DNA of 64,000 nt from JAFDVL01 sp043736395 (lineage in GTDB: Bacteria > Acidobacteriota > Blastocatellia > RBC074). The notes below the pieces were generated by a model, which made no database searches, was not told the DNA's origin, and saw only the letters and a list, made by a program, of their open reading frames with translations. Location: assembly GCA_043736395.1 (NCBI GenBank), contig JAYTCQ010000174.1, positions 1-64,000 of the forward strand. The letters run 5' to 3'. Made by a program: the position numbers and the translations under genes. Shown here piece by piece: positions 8,925 through 20,619 of this stretch (position 1 is the first letter of the stretch; each line of letters begins with the position of its first letter).

Positions 8925-9763
8925 TTAACCTTCTCCTCCTGACGAAAATTATATTGGACTACAGCGCTGATGCTAACCGATTTATTTTGCAATTTCGCAG
9001 GCTCAAACCTTAACTGTTTGACGGTAGCTAGTGCTGAATCGTCCAGTCCAAAACCTGCCCAACGGATGATCTCTATCGCTCCGATTACACCATTCGATTG
9101 AAACGTTACTTTCAAGTCAACCGTTGCGGCAATCCCCATCAAATCGGCTGATGCAGTGTAAGTGGGCTTCAAGCGCCTGAAAAACTGTGGCGGCTTAATC
9201 TGGAGCCTGACCGCTTCGGCTGAATCCAGATCATAAACCTCTATCACTTTATCTATATCATTTGAGATCGCACTGGATTTTAGGGCATCAGACGATTGAC
9301 GCCAAATCGTTTTGGTTAATTCTTTCAGCCTTTCGCGCGCCGCCTTTTCTTTTTCAGTTCGCGCCTGCTCAAACAAAAATTTTATCAGCCGTCCTGTTCG
9401 GGTTTCGACGACAAAAGCCGCAATCAAGACGTCAAAGTAAAATTCTCGTTCAGAAAGCAATCGTCGTTGCACTTTAGCTGTCCCGATCAAATAGTAATCA
9501 CAACCCATACTCAGCCCTAGCGCACGTGCCTCTTCGACTTTTAAATTCAGGCTTCCGTTGTATCCGGCTCCTTTGATGGCGAGATTTAATTGCTGTTCAT
9601 CAACCAGTGAAACTGCATCACTTTCGGCGAGTTTTCGTAACTGCTGCGAAACTTCCACATCTCCATTGAAATCCAGAATTGCAAGGCGCGGCTGTGCCAA
9701 TGTCGCAACTGAAAACAAACAGAAAATTATCATCAAGCAGTTTACGATTAATTTGTTTTCCAT
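8921..9763 (-). CDS. TonB-like periplasmic protein with CsgG/FlgO-type N-terminal half
   Basis: A 280-aa protein with a hydrophobic signal segment ([20 protein letters not shown]). Residues ~25-150 ([20 protein letters not shown] ... [14 protein letters not shown]) look like the curli-assembly CsgG/FlgO-type fold. The C-terminus (~190-275: [52 protein letters not shown]) is a TonB C-terminal-type domain, though it lacks the Pro-rich spanner and the N-terminal anchor of a true TonB. The ATG at 9763 is chosen because it directly precedes the signal peptide; it overlaps the upstream gene by 16 bp. The 4-bp overlap with the YCF48-like gene suggests a functional pair in the periplasm. Energy transduction itself is not supported. 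Confidence 0.75.
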   Translation of the reverse strand: MENKLIVNCLMIIFCLFSVATLAQPRLAILDFNGDVEVSQQLRKLAESDAVSLVDEQQLNLAIKGAGYNGSLNLKVEEARALGLSMGCDYYLIGTAKVQRRLLSEREFYFDVLIAAFVVETRTGRLIKFLFEQARTEKEKAARERLKELTKTIWRQSSDALKSSAISNDIDKVIEVYDLDSAEAVRLQIKPPQFFRRLKPTYTASADLMGIAATVDLKVTFQSNGVIGAIEIIRWAGFGLDDSALATVKQLRFEPAKLQNKSVSISAVVQYNFRQEEKVK

Positions 9764-11016
9764 AGCCCTTCGACCGCCGCGCTGGCTTCCGCTGGATAAC
9801 AAAAACGATGAATTTCGTAACGCCCCATGCCGCGTACGACTTCAGAAATATCGGCAATATCACATAGCTCTCGTGAACCCTTTTTTTCAATGTACAAACG
9901 ACCTTTGCCTTCGGGACGGTAGATATTGTAATACGGCACATCCGATGCGCGATCTTCGATTAAATAATATGCCGGATCAAAACCTGCGGCTGAAATTCTC
10001 TCGCGGGCTTTGGCCACTAACTCTTTGCGTTCGGCTTCCGGCAAATCCACATCACGCACTTTGAAAAGACGGCGTTCAATAAATCTGGTAGCGAAATCTT
10101 TTAAAATCGGATCAGTTTCACGCGTCCATTGTTTGATATGAAACATGACATCGTGATCGTCAAACCGCAGGTATTCTTCGACCGATAATTCCTGCTCGGT
10201 CAGCACTCTTTGCATAACGGAACCGGCAAGCAAAAATCCTAATTTTCCTTCGGCGGCTAATTCCACCGCACGCCGCATAATGCATTGCAGCACGGCTTCG
10301 GCAGAACGCAACGTGCGATGAAAATACACTTGCCGAAACATATAGTATCGCGCTCGCAAATATTCCTCTGCCGCATATAAACCATTCGAAGCCAGATACA
10401 CACGATCATTCGCCAAATCAACTTCTAACGATTGAATGATCCATTCCAAATCGTAGTTGCCATACTGCGCTCCAGTCATCAAAGAATCGCGCAGCAGATA
10501 ATCAAAGCGATCTACATCAAGCTGTGATGAAACAAGCTGACTCACAAATTTTGATTTGTATTTATTTTCGAGCGTAGCGATGACTTTATCAGGCAGAGAC
10601 GAATCGTATTCTTTCAATAATTTGTGAACTTGCGTTTCCGGATTGGCGATAATTTTCACTGTCCAGGTTTCGTGATGCTGCTGCAAAACTTTTTCCATGA
10701 CATGCGAAAAAGGCCAATGCCCAAGATCATGCAACATCGCAGAAGCGCGAGCGACAACCCGATCTTCTTCACTGATTTCGTATTTTTCGCGGAAGCGATT
10801 CATCACCCGCGTCATCACGTGCATCACGCCCAGGCTATGCGTAAAGCGAGAATGCTCTGCACCTTGATATGTGTAATGCGCTAACCCCAATTGACGAATG
10901 TAACGCAATCGCTGAAATTCGCGGGTGTCAATTAGCTTAATCAGCAAAGCATCATCTTTGCGATGATCCGATAAAGTAATAATGTTGTGAACCGGATCAC
11001 GGTAAATACGTTCCAT
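9748..11016 (-). CDS. HD-domain phosphohydrolase (dGTPase/SAMHD1-like)
   Basis: A 422-aa cytosolic enzyme of the HD superfamily. The N-terminus [15 protein letters not shown] and the segment [20 protein letters not shown] match the dNTP-triphosphohydrolase-like family. Metal-binding residues appear at [14 protein letters not shown] (about residues 54-67) and [13 protein letters not shown] (about 95-107, containing the HD pair). The segment [20 protein letters not shown] is also typical. Members hydrolyse deoxynucleoside triphosphates or other phosphate esters; the exact substrate cannot be told. It is the first gene of a run with the TonB-like and YCF48-like genes, and its 3' end overlaps the former. 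Confidence 0.88.
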   Translation of the reverse strand: MERIYRDPVHNIITLSDHRKDDALLIKLIDTREFQRLRYIRQLGLAHYTYQGAEHSRFTHSLGVMHVMTRVMNRFREKYEISEEDRVVARASAMLHDLGHWPFSHVMEKVLQQHHETWTVKIIANPETQVHKLLKEYDSSLPDKVIATLENKYKSKFVSQLVSSQLDVDRFDYLLRDSLMTGAQYGNYDLEWIIQSLEVDLANDRVYLASNGLYAAEEYLRARYYMFRQVYFHRTLRSAEAVLQCIMRRAVELAAEGKLGFLLAGSVMQRVLTEQELSVEEYLRFDDHDVMFHIKQWTRETDPILKDFATRFIERRLFKVRDVDLPEAERKELVAKARERISAAGFDPAYYLIEDRASDVPYYNIYRPEGKGRLYIEKKGSRELCDIADISEVVRGMGRYEIHRFCYPAEASAAVEGLWKTN

Positions 11017-11047
11017 AATTTTTGCGTCGGGAAATTTTCAGGATTGC

Positions 11048-12190
11048 TTAAATCTCAGTAATGAGACGTGTCAACAAAGCGGCTCTGCGCGGAATATCTG
11101 CCACAATAATATGCTCGTGTTCAGCGTGCGCGCCTGCGCCGTCTACGCCTAATCCATCCAGAGTTGGAATTCCCAGAGCAGCAGTAAAATTGCCATCAGA
11201 GCCACCACCAACAACGCCTTCCAGCAAGTCTATCTCGAACTCCGCCGCACATCGTTTGGCAATTTCATAAAGCGCCAGATTTTTTTCAGAACGTTCCATC
11301 GGAGGACGATTGATTCCACCCATGAATTCTAACTGCGCACCGTCCAGAACTGGTTTTAAATTGCGAATAGCTGCCTCTAGTTCTGTGCCGTCATTCGTTT
11401 TCCAAAATCGAAAATCTATCTTCGCACTGGCCTCTGCGGGAATAACATTGGAAGTCGTTCCACCACTCGTGACACCAACATTGACAGTAATCCCGCGCTC
11501 ATAATCATTGAGTTCAGCCAGGCGCAAAGTTTGGTGCGCTAACTCGACAATAGCATTAATCCCCTTCTGTGGATCAAGTCCGGCATGCGCTGCGCGCCCC
11601 TTTACTGTCAGCTTGAAATCCCCGATACCTTTGCGTCCTGTCTTCACTTTGCCTCCGGAAATGGGAGGCTCTAAAATTAGGGCAGCAATAGATTTTTTCG
11701 CCTCTTCCTCAATCAAACTTCGCGAAGTTTTGCTACCGATTTCTTCATCGCAAGTCAACAATAAGCTCACCGGATGCCTGGTTTTCAATCCAAGTGTAGT
11801 GATTGCCTCCAATGCATGCATCGCAATGGCAATGCCGGCTTTCATATCAAAAATTCCCGGGCCGTGTGCCGTCCCTCGTTCAGTAATGTGGAATGGCAAG
11901 CGCGATAAAGTTCCTAATGGCCAGACAGTATCAAGGTGTCCAATGATAAGAATCTTTGGCGTACTTTCCGAATGCCCAAAATTAAAACGAGCTAACAGAT
12001 TTGTTCCGTAACCAGATTGTGTGTGCATCCGTACTTCAGAAGTTAGGGTCTGAATTTTTTCAGCAATGAGATTCGCCAGTTGCGTAATCTCAGTCTCGGC
12101 ACGCGAAGTAGACTCCTTTTCTACCAACTCGCGGATAAGTTCTAGAATTACATCGTGACGATGGACAAAGTGATGAAGAAGTGCAACCAT
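11048..12190 (-). CDS. M20-family metallopeptidase (carboxypeptidase G2/glutamate carboxypeptidase-like)
   Basis: A 380-aa zinc peptidase. Metal ligands and catalytic residues are visible: [12 protein letters not shown] (His, about 82), [13 protein letters not shown] (Asp, about 114), [12 protein letters not shown] (the Glu-Glu pair, about 148) and [17 protein letters not shown]. The dimerisation domain contains [17 protein letters not shown]. The C-terminus carries [20 protein letters not shown] and a final HAEHE zinc ligand. This layout matches the CPG2 branch, which removes C-terminal glutamate or similar amino acids. No signal peptide, so it is likely cytosolic. It is close to the HD-hydrolase gene (31 bp) but probably a separate function. 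Confidence 0.88.
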   Translation of the reverse strand: MVALLHHFVHRHDVILELIRELVEKESTSRAETEITQLANLIAEKIQTLTSEVRMHTQSGYGTNLLARFNFGHSESTPKILIIGHLDTVWPLGTLSRLPFHITERGTAHGPGIFDMKAGIAIAMHALEAITTLGLKTRHPVSLLLTCDEEIGSKTSRSLIEEEAKKSIAALILEPPISGGKVKTGRKGIGDFKLTVKGRAAHAGLDPQKGINAIVELAHQTLRLAELNDYERGITVNVGVTSGGTTSNVIPAEASAKIDFRFWKTNDGTELEAAIRNLKPVLDGAQLEFMGGINRPPMERSEKNLALYEIAKRCAAEFEIDLLEGVVGGGSDGNFTAALGIPTLDGLGVDGAGAHAEHEHIIVADIPRRAALLTRLITEI

Positions 12191-12561
12191 ATTTGCTTTC
12201 GTGTCAACTAAGTATTGGCAATATGCAGAACGATTGACAAAGCAGTTGAATCATGCACAATACGCAAGCATCTGACAAGTTAATATATGACCTATCGATC
12301 AGATGTATTGTCAGTCCTTTTTAGCTCCCACGCCCCAAAGAATCAATTGTACGGTTTGCTTGTGAACATTTGAAGTTTTACTATATTAGACGTGGGATGA
12401 TGAGTAAGTTTATACGTAGCGTATCATCAATCTTGTTGCAATTATTTTCTCGGTGTCACAAAGAGAATCTGTAGTTTCTAATCGTACTATCTGGATTCTG
12501 ACATCTGATAAATCAATCATCTAGCTTAATTAGTCGAACGACTCGGAGGATTAAATCAATT
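12191..12561. other. Divergent intergenic region
   Basis: About 370 bp between the M20 peptidase and the secreted protein at 12562. It contains a TTGACA hexamer at 12234-12239, a candidate -10 (TATATT) around 12382, and a short GATGAT/ATCATC pair near 12400-12430. None is strong enough to assign. A GGAGG site lies just before the ATG at 12562. No gene seen. Confidence 0.4.
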
Positions 12562-13806
12562 ATGAAAAAGTTAGGATTTTTTGCCCTTGCACTTTCAATG
12601 AGTGCCTTATTATCGTCTGCACCAACTTTTGCTAATAACGATAAGGCAAACGATAAAACGTCAACCGTCACCACTCAACAGGCCCCAGCTCAACCGGAAT
12701 TGCCGGAAGTCTGTTTCCCTTTTTATAAAGAATATTTTGAGGAAAAAACTGACTTTGATAAAAAATATACAAAGGCAAAAACCTTCCTGGAAAAATGCCC
12801 CCAAGCTGATGAATATTGGCTCAAAGGACCAAAAAGTTTTATCGCCAAATATGAGCTAAATAAGATTCGCGTAAAATGTGTTGAAGCTGATAAGTTATTC
12901 TTCGCTACCCCAAATGAAGCTAATTTAAATAATTTCACGAGTTCTTGCGATATGTGGATTAGTAAGACCACCACTCCTGATTTTTATTTTCCCACGAGAC
13001 TGGCAATCGGAACCGGATTTGGTCTATTAGCTGGATTTTATAAAGACACAGTGCGTGGAAATACATATGCAGAAAAAGCTCTTCAAAGTCTTTCACAAGC
13101 TGCTACACCACCCGAGTGGAAAGATGTGGATTGGGCAAACTTTAGAAAAGATAACACTGCACGATTAATTCAATACAAAGGTCTTTATAAATTGCGGCAG
13201 GCAACTCCTGATTATGAAGGAGCAATTAAAGACTTTACTGATGCAGCAGCACTTAAAGATGGCCCTGCAATCAAAGACCCTAATACCTATCTTTTACGCG
13301 CTGAGGCAATCACCGTCTCATACACAAAATATAACGACGAATATAATGCTCTGACAGATGAAGAAAAACGTGGTGAAAAAGGCAAAGCGGCGTTAGCGAA
13401 AATTTATCCCGTCGTTGCCAGCTTAGCCAATGATTATGCTCGTGTTGTCGCGGTCACAGAAGGGAAGCCTGAATACAAAGCGATTTACGATGATTCGAAA
13501 GTACAAGCTGAAGAGTTTTACAAGTTCCTCAAAAACGGAAAAACGGCTGGGATCGAGGAATTGTATAAACGATTTAAGGCTGACGTAGGAGCACCCGATG
13601 TTGAAATCAAGGTCGAAGAATCAGCAGCTCCGAAATCTCCGGTAGGCAACAAAGGCAAGAAAACCACTGCTACCGCCACCGCGCCTGCGGGTGGCAATAC
13701 TACGGCTCCCACCGCAGGTGGAGATGCAGCCGCAGCTACTACGAAGCCAGCGACAGGCAAAACCGCTGCCACTACTAAAACTGCTGCGCCAAAGAAGCGC
13801 AAATAA
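12562..13806 (+). CDS. Exported hypothetical protein with TPR-like middle and Ala/Thr/Lys-rich tail
   Basis: A 414-aa protein with a clear signal peptide (MKKLGFFALALSMSALLSSA, cleavage near FANN). The middle part is helical with TPR-like spacing (NTYAEKALQSLSQAA, YEGAIKDFTDAAALKDG, NTYLLRAEAITVSYTKY) and has Cys at about residues 51, 74, 100 and 123 that could pair after export. The last ~70 residues are low-complexity and rich in Ala, Thr, Gly and Lys, ending AAPKKRK, which could bind anionic polymers or the cell wall. GGAGG lies 12 nt before the ATG. I do not recognise a family with confidence. Confidence 0.7.
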   Translation: MKKLGFFALALSMSALLSSAPTFANNDKANDKTSTVTTQQAPAQPELPEVCFPFYKEYFEEKTDFDKKYTKAKTFLEKCPQADEYWLKGPKSFIAKYELNKIRVKCVEADKLFFATPNEANLNNFTSSCDMWISKTTTPDFYFPTRLAIGTGFGLLAGFYKDTVRGNTYAEKALQSLSQAATPPEWKDVDWANFRKDNTARLIQYKGLYKLRQATPDYEGAIKDFTDAAALKDGPAIKDPNTYLLRAEAITVSYTKYNDEYNALTDEEKRGEKGKAALAKIYPVVASLANDYARVVAVTEGKPEYKAIYDDSKVQAEEFYKFLKNGKTAGIEELYKRFKADVGAPDVEIKVEESAAPKSPVGNKGKKTTATATAPAGGNTTAPTAGGDAAAATTKPATGKTAATTKTAAPKKRK

Positions 13807-13843
13807 TTATCTCGGCCACAAGCCGAACAGAAAAGTATCGAAG

Positions 13844-13874
13844 AGCCAGCACCCGTTATCGAGCGCTGGCTTTT
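13844..13874 (+). terminator. Rho-independent terminator
   Basis: AGCCAGC (13844-13850) pairs with GCTGGCT (13865-13871), followed by TTTT. It lies 38 bp after the stop of the exported protein and ends just before rnc, so rnc probably has its own promoter or depends on read-through. Confidence 0.75.
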
Positions 13875-13892
13875 CGTGCTCATAAGGAATGA

Positions 13893-14699
13893 ATGTCGGT
13901 TAATCCAGAAATACAGGACAAAAATAATCTCACTGAAGCTCATGCTGTATCAGCTGCCGATGTAGCTTCACCTCAAATCATTACGCCTGAAGTAGAAAAA
14001 CTTCAACGAGTTGTTCACTATCAATTCAAAGATAAAAATCTTTTATTGCGGGCACTCACGCACCGTTCTTTTGCCAACGAACATCCTGAGCCTCGCCCTC
14101 AACATAACGAAGCCCTGGAATTTCTTGGTGATGCAGTTCTGGAATTTTTAGTAAGTGATTGGCTGCTTGAGCTTTTCCCCTTACAAAAAGAAGGGACTCT
14201 TTCGAAACTCCGTGCCTTTGCAGTGAGTGCTACCAGTCTGCAAAAACGCGCATCACAGATTAATTTAGGGGATTATTTATTCTTGAATCGTGGTGAAGAA
14301 AAAACTGGTGGGCGTACTAAATCTCATCTGCTGGTGGACGCCTACGAAGCGCTCATCGCGGCTATTTATTTAGACGGAGGAATTGAATCAGCCAAAGTTT
14401 TTGTCAGACGTGAATTTGCAGGAACTTTTTTGCAAATGAATCCTGACGATTTAACTGCCACCGATTATAAAACGGCGCTTCAGGAAAGCCTTCAAGCCTC
14501 AGGTTTACCGACTCCTAAATACGCCATCATTGAAAAACAAGGCCCTGATCATCGCCGCGTCTTTCAAGTTGAATTACGTGTTAATGGAAAACGTCTGGCC
14601 ACAGGTCAAGGCACAACAATTAAAAGCGCTCATCAGGATGCAGCACAATCAGCCTTAGCCCAATTACCAGCTGAGATCGAAAATCTGAAATCCAGTTAA
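13893..14699 (+). CDS. rnc: Ribonuclease III
   Basis: A 268-aa double-strand RNA endonuclease. The RNase III signature [20 protein letters not shown] lies at about residues 71-90, with the second acidic cluster in [18 protein letters not shown] at about 150. The C-terminal ~70 residues ([18 protein letters not shown] ... [20 protein letters not shown]) are a double-stranded RNA-binding domain. An N-terminal extension of ~35 residues is variable and unlike the catalytic core. Role: maturation of rRNA and mRNA turnover. The ATG at 13893 follows AAGG by only 5 nt; another ATG at 13889 is out of frame. Confidence 0.93.
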   Translation: MSVNPEIQDKNNLTEAHAVSAADVASPQIITPEVEKLQRVVHYQFKDKNLLLRALTHRSFANEHPEPRPQHNEALEFLGDAVLEFLVSDWLLELFPLQKEGTLSKLRAFAVSATSLQKRASQINLGDYLFLNRGEEKTGGRTKSHLLVDAYEALIAAIYLDGGIESAKVFVRREFAGTFLQMNPDDLTATDYKTALQESLQASGLPTPKYAIIEKQGPDHRRVFQVELRVNGKRLATGQGTTIKSAHQDAAQSALAQLPAEIENLKSS

Positions 14700-14712
14700 G
14701 TTTTTGAAATCA

Positions 14713-15015
14713 TTAAGCGGCTTGCTGAACCTGTGAAAGACAATCCAGTTCGCAGTTATAGTCTTTGGCTAATTTTTCCAACTTGTTCCATTCTGCCTCG
14801 GAAACGATTAGATAACCCTGAAAATCTACGTATAAATCCCACTGGCTATTTCTCAAATCTTTAATTAACTGATCACAGTCTTGAGCGTTTCCATTAATTT
14901 CAGTACGAAAATATCTATTCATCATAGGTTGGTTAAACAGCATGAAAGGGCTTAGTTTAGAAAGTGTGATTAGTGGTGCAGAGCCGACGTGGTTGATCTT
15001 GTCTCTTGCTCGCAT
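14713..15015 (-). CDS. Small hypothetical protein (up to 100 aa)
   Basis: A minus-strand ORF convergent with rnc. The conserved-looking core is MNRYFRTEINGNAQDCDQL, IKDLRNSQWDLYVDFQGYLI and VSEAEWNKLEKLAKDYNCEL, a soluble alpha/beta composition. Possible starts are the ATG at 15015 and those at 14943, 14925 and 14922; none has a strong Shine-Dalgarno, and the sequence before residue 31 looks less protein-like, so a start at 14925 or 14922 (about 69 aa) is quite possible. No family recognised. Confidence 0.5.
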   Translation of the reverse strand: MRARDKINHVGSAPLITLSKLSPFMLFNQPMMNRYFRTEINGNAQDCDQLIKDLRNSQWDLYVDFQGYLIVSEAEWNKLEKLAKDYNCELDCLSQVQQAA

Positions 15016-15090
15016 CAGGAGAGGGGCTTTTCAACTTGCAATATACCACCCAACCCATTCTTTAAACAACTATAAACTTCGTCTTTTAAC

Positions 15091-15119
15091 TTGACTTAGA
15101 TCGGAGACGCCGCGATATT
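15091..15119 (+). promoter_or_regulatory. Candidate sigma-70-type promoter for the GNAT gene
   Basis: TTGACT at 15091-15096 and GATATT at 15114-15119 are 17 bp apart, 33 bp before the ATG at 15152. Plausible but by-eye only. Confidence 0.35.
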
Positions 15120-15151
15120 TTAATTTTTTCGGATCCTAATAATTTGTTGCT

Positions 15152-15913
15152 ATGGAACTTCCATCTTATACAATTCGACTTTGCACCAGTCTCCCGGAAT
15201 TTTCGGCTTGCCTTGAGATGCAGCGTGAAGTCTGGCAATTCGCAGACCTTGACATTACGCCCTTGCGGTCATTTGTTATCACCAAAAATAGCGGTGGTTT
15301 TACACTTGGGGCTTTTTCTTCAACAGATGAAAAGTTACTGGGATTTGCTCACGCTTTAGCTGCCTTCGATGAGAAGAATCGCCCCTATTATTATTCTCAT
15401 ATGCTGGCAGTTGATCCAGTTTTTCAAAACTCCGGACTTGGCTTAAAGCTCAAATTTGCTCAGCGTGATTATGCCCTGCAACACGGTATTGACTTAATGG
15501 TTTGGACTTTTGATCCATTACAATCACGCAACGCCCATCTCAATATCAACAAACTTGGTGGAGTCATTCGGAAATATCAGGATAATTATTATGGCAACCA
15601 TAGCACCAGCCAACTGCACCGCGGATTAGATACTGATCGGCTTTTAGTTGAGTGGTGGTTGGATTCCGCCCGCGTTAAATCTATGGCGGAATTCAGCAGT
15701 CACGGAGAAACTTTATCTCCTGTCGCTAAAGTGGCGATTCCTTACGATCTGGAGGAAATCAAAAATCAAGATTTGCAAGCAGCGCGCAACTGGCAAATAC
15801 AGGTTCGTGAAGGTTTTCAGAACTGTCTGAAAAATGGTTTATTTTGTGCAGGATTTGAGCGTGGCACAGATGAAAAGCCTAGTCAGTATTTATTTTTTTC
15901 AGATACCAGATAA
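15152..15913 (+). CDS. GNAT-superfamily acetyltransferase (COG3375-like)
   Basis: A 253-aa cytosolic enzyme. The core acetyl-CoA-binding region is YYSHMLAVDPVFQNSGLGLK followed by LKFAQRDYALQHGID, corresponding to GNAT motif A with a Q/R-x-x-G-x-G/A loop in variant form (NSGLGLK). The segment LMVWTFDPLQSRNAHLNINKLGG is characteristic of the predicted acetyltransferase family COG3375. The N-terminus (YTIRLCTSLPEFSACLEMQREVW) also matches. The acceptor substrate is unknown. It stands between a small convergent gene and a helical conserved protein; a candidate promoter lies upstream. Confidence 0.8.
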   Translation: MELPSYTIRLCTSLPEFSACLEMQREVWQFADLDITPLRSFVITKNSGGFTLGAFSSTDEKLLGFAHALAAFDEKNRPYYYSHMLAVDPVFQNSGLGLKLKFAQRDYALQHGIDLMVWTFDPLQSRNAHLNINKLGGVIRKYQDNYYGNHSTSQLHRGLDTDRLLVEWWLDSARVKSMAEFSSHGETLSPVAKVAIPYDLEEIKNQDLQAARNWQIQVREGFQNCLKNGLFCAGFERGTDEKPSQYLFFSDTR

Positions 15914-15969
15914 GGGCATGATCAGTATGACCAAGACCGCCTGCTGATTTTTAGTTCATGTGATTAATT

Positions 15970-17229
15970 ATGGCCAATCCTATCATTGCAGCTATTCGTA
16001 GTGGTTCAGCTCCTGCCCCCGCCAAAATGGCAGCCGCTCGGGCAGCCTTACCGTTACCTCCCGAAGACCTGCTTGAGATTCTGGTTGTCCTTTGCCAGGA
16101 TCAAGATGTTGATTTGCGAACCACAGCCATTAAATCACTCAATGAATTTGATGCTGACCGGATGCGGGAAGTAGTCAAATTAACATCAACACCGATTGAT
16201 GTTTTGCTGTTTCTCTGTACTTGGCGAAATGGAAAAAAAGATTTCTACGAAGCCATGGTGTTGAACGATTCGACACCCGATCACGGCATGTCTGAACTGG
16301 CAAAATGGAATAAAGATGGTTCACTTTTAGAACTAATCGCCATTAACCAGGAACGAATGATTCGTCATCCTGAAATTATTACCTCGCTCATTGCAAACAA
16401 AGCCAGTACGCCGGAAGCCGTGCGACGCGCCACTGAGTGCCGGATAGAATTCTTCGAGAAGGAGCTGGGAGCCAAACGTGTTGAAGACGAAAGACGCGCA
16501 CGCGCGGCAGCCGCTTCCGCGGCGTTAGGCTTGAACTATGTCGAAGAAGCGCTCATCGAACTTATTGATGACGATATAAAAATTGAAGAATTAGATTTTG
16601 AAAATGTCCTTGAGGGTGAAGATGATCCTAAAATCGGCCCCGAATTCCAACGAATAATTCGTGAAGAACTTAATCGCGTCAACGCGGAGGAAGTAGTTGC
16701 TGAACAAGTAGTTTCAGAAGAAAATCTCACGATGATGGATGATAATCCTGAAGCTGACGAATTAGTTAGTCAGATCATCAGTCAAATGTCCGCCGAAGGA
16801 GAAGTAGCTTCGCCCGAACGTTTGACCGTGCTCCAAAAGATCGCGCGTATGTCCGCTAAAGCTCGCGTCAAATTAGCTCTCAAAGGCAATCGTGAAGCGC
16901 GTAACATTTTGCGACGTGATCCAAATAAATCCGTCATCATGGGAGTTCTCGGTAATTCCCGTATCACGGAATCTGAAGTTGAAGCTATCTCTGCCATGAA
17001 GACACTCCCGGAAGAGGCTTTAAGACTGATTTCATTGAACAGACAATGGATTAGAAACTATCCCATCATTCATAACTTAGTAAGAAATGCGCGAACTCCC
17101 GTAGCCACCAGTCTGCCATTACTTAACCGATTATTTCCAAAGGATTTGAAAGCAATGGTCACTAATCGAAACGTACCAGACGTGATCCGTAAACAAGCTG
17201 GCCGATTAGCTGTAGCCCGGCGGTCGTAA
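15970..17229 (+). CDS. Conserved helical hypothetical protein (HEAT-like)
   Basis: A 419-aa protein of predicted all-alpha character, without signal peptide or membrane segment. The N-terminal part (LLEILVVLCQDQDVDLRTTA, IKSLNEFDADRMREVV) and C-terminal part (VKLALKGNREARNILRRDPN, IISLNRQWIRNYPI-like motifs in both halves) show short repeated helical units like HEAT or DUF2336-type proteins. A central acidic region (about residues 195-255) is rich in Glu and Asp, with FENVLEGEDDP. Similar proteins are common hypotheticals in Acidobacteriota and Deltaproteobacteria, to my recollection. Role unknown; perhaps a scaffold. It is 124 bp upstream of the RodZ-like gene. Confidence 0.65.
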   Translation: MANPIIAAIRSGSAPAPAKMAAARAALPLPPEDLLEILVVLCQDQDVDLRTTAIKSLNEFDADRMREVVKLTSTPIDVLLFLCTWRNGKKDFYEAMVLNDSTPDHGMSELAKWNKDGSLLELIAINQERMIRHPEIITSLIANKASTPEAVRRATECRIEFFEKELGAKRVEDERRARAAAASAALGLNYVEEALIELIDDDIKIEELDFENVLEGEDDPKIGPEFQRIIREELNRVNAEEVVAEQVVSEENLTMMDDNPEADELVSQIISQMSAEGEVASPERLTVLQKIARMSAKARVKLALKGNREARNILRRDPNKSVIMGVLGNSRITESEVEAISAMKTLPEEALRLISLNRQWIRNYPIIHNLVRNARTPVATSLPLLNRLFPKDLKAMVTNRNVPDVIRKQAGRLAVARRS

Positions 17230-17244
17230 ATCGTTGTAGTTAAA

Positions 17245-17278
17245 TTGACAGTCTCGTTATCTTACTTGTAAGATAGCG
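17245..17278 (+). promoter_or_regulatory. Candidate promoter overlapped by a palindrome
   Basis: TTGACA (17245-17250) and TAAGAT (17269-17274, 18-bp spacing) form a possible promoter for the RodZ-like gene. A near-perfect inverted repeat, CGTTATCTTAC (17255-17265) and GTAAGATAGCG (17268-17278), one mismatch, covers the spacer and -10. This looks like a repressor operator, or a short hairpin terminating the upstream gene. Confidence 0.4.
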
Positions 17279-17353
17279 AACTATTTTGAACAGTTTCCTT
17301 AATTACCAAATTAATTCAGCCTCAAAAATAAGAGAGGAGAGGCACTACTAAAC

Positions 17354-18208
17354 ATGCCCACACTAGGTGAAGAACTACGGAGAATACGAGAAGAAAAAGG
17401 CATGAACTTGCGAGAAGTTTCTGATGCAACACACATCGGAACTCGCTTTTTGCAAGCGATTGAATCTGACAATTATTCAATCCTGCCCGGTGGTATTTTT
17501 AATCGTGGCTTTGTGCGAAGTTATGCCCGATATATTAGCATGGACGAAGAACAGGCCATGACTCTCTACAACCAGCAGCTTGAAGCACAGGGTGGGGAAG
17601 CCCCCAGAAATCCCGCTCCAAGTCTGGATGGTATTGAAGAAGAGGCCAGCTCTCCCTGGGGCAGTATTGCGTTAATTGTTATCACTTTACTTTTACTTAG
17701 TGCTGGTATTTTTACGGCCTGGAAATGGTTCAAAGGTGGAGAAGCATTGTTGGTAAGCAATCCAGCACCAAGTGCTACTGTTAGCGCCTCTCCGTCAGCC
17801 TCGGCTGAAGCTGCGGCACCTTCGCCATCGGCCAGTTCGTCACTTAGCACTTCACCTTCTGCAATACCATCTCCGAGTGCTGCTGTTTCTCCGTCAGTCG
17901 CTCCGATGCCTGGCGCAATGCAATTAAAATTACAAGCCAAAGATGCTGACTGCTGGATTAAAGTCAGATCGGATGCGAATCCAAAAAGTGAAATGGCAAT
18001 TCTGAAACCGGGTGAATACCGCGAGGTTTCGGCCAATGAGCGCTTCATCGTCAACGTTGGAAATGTTCTGACTTTGAATGCTTATTTAAACGGGAAGCCA
18101 ATTACAATCAACGCAAACAAAGGAAAATTTATTGCTGAAGGAGTCCTGATTACCAAAGACAACCAGCAATTATTTGTACCGACTGCACCGGCAGCAGCGC
18201 CGCAGTAG
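17354..18208 (+). CDS. RodZ-like helix-turn-helix membrane protein
   Basis: A 284-aa protein with RodZ architecture. Residues 1-75 are a Cro/C1-type HTH (LGEELRRIREEKGMNLREVS, FLQAIESDNYSILPGGIFNR, GFVRSYARYISMDEEQAM). A transmembrane helix lies at about 100-125 (IALIVITLLLLSAGIFTAW). A Ser/Ala/Pro-rich periplasmic linker of ~55 residues follows, then a C-terminal DUF4115-type beta domain (MQLKLQAKDADCWIKVRSDA ... LKPGEYREVSANERF). RodZ links MreB to the cell-wall elongation machinery; whether this one does so or acts as a transcription regulator is not certain. GGAGAGG lies 12 nt upstream of the ATG. Confidence 0.82.
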   Translation: MPTLGEELRRIREEKGMNLREVSDATHIGTRFLQAIESDNYSILPGGIFNRGFVRSYARYISMDEEQAMTLYNQQLEAQGGEAPRNPAPSLDGIEEEASSPWGSIALIVITLLLLSAGIFTAWKWFKGGEALLVSNPAPSATVSASPSASAEAAAPSPSASSSLSTSPSAIPSPSAAVSPSVAPMPGAMQLKLQAKDADCWIKVRSDANPKSEMAILKPGEYREVSANERFIVNVGNVLTLNAYLNGKPITINANKGKFIAEGVLITKDNQQLFVPTAPAAAPQ

Positions 18209-18305
18209 TTATGCTGATTCATGAATTTATAAAATGGTCATTGTGGGATTACTACTTGACCAGTTTGCCTGATGATGGCAAACGATAATTTAATCCATAC
18301 GCCAC

Positions 18306-18339
18306 AAACCGCGCGGCAACCAACGCCTGCGCGGTTTTT
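18306..18339 (+). terminator. Rho-independent terminator
   Basis: AAACCGCGC (18306-18314) and GCGCGGTTT (18329-18337) are perfect 9-bp arms with a 14-nt loop, followed by T-rich sequence. A smaller perfect hairpin (GTTTGCC/GGCAAAC, 18263-18283) precedes it. Separates the RodZ-like gene from guaB. Confidence 0.88.
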
Positions 18340-18371
18340 GTTTATCCAGAATTTTTACGCATTGTTTATAA

Positions 18372-20615
<2,244 letters not shown>

Positions 20616-20619
<4 letters not shown>

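Noticed and set aside
12400..12430. GATGAT/ATCATC pair in the intergenic region
   Set aside because: Six-base arms with a long loop; common by chance in AT-rich DNA.
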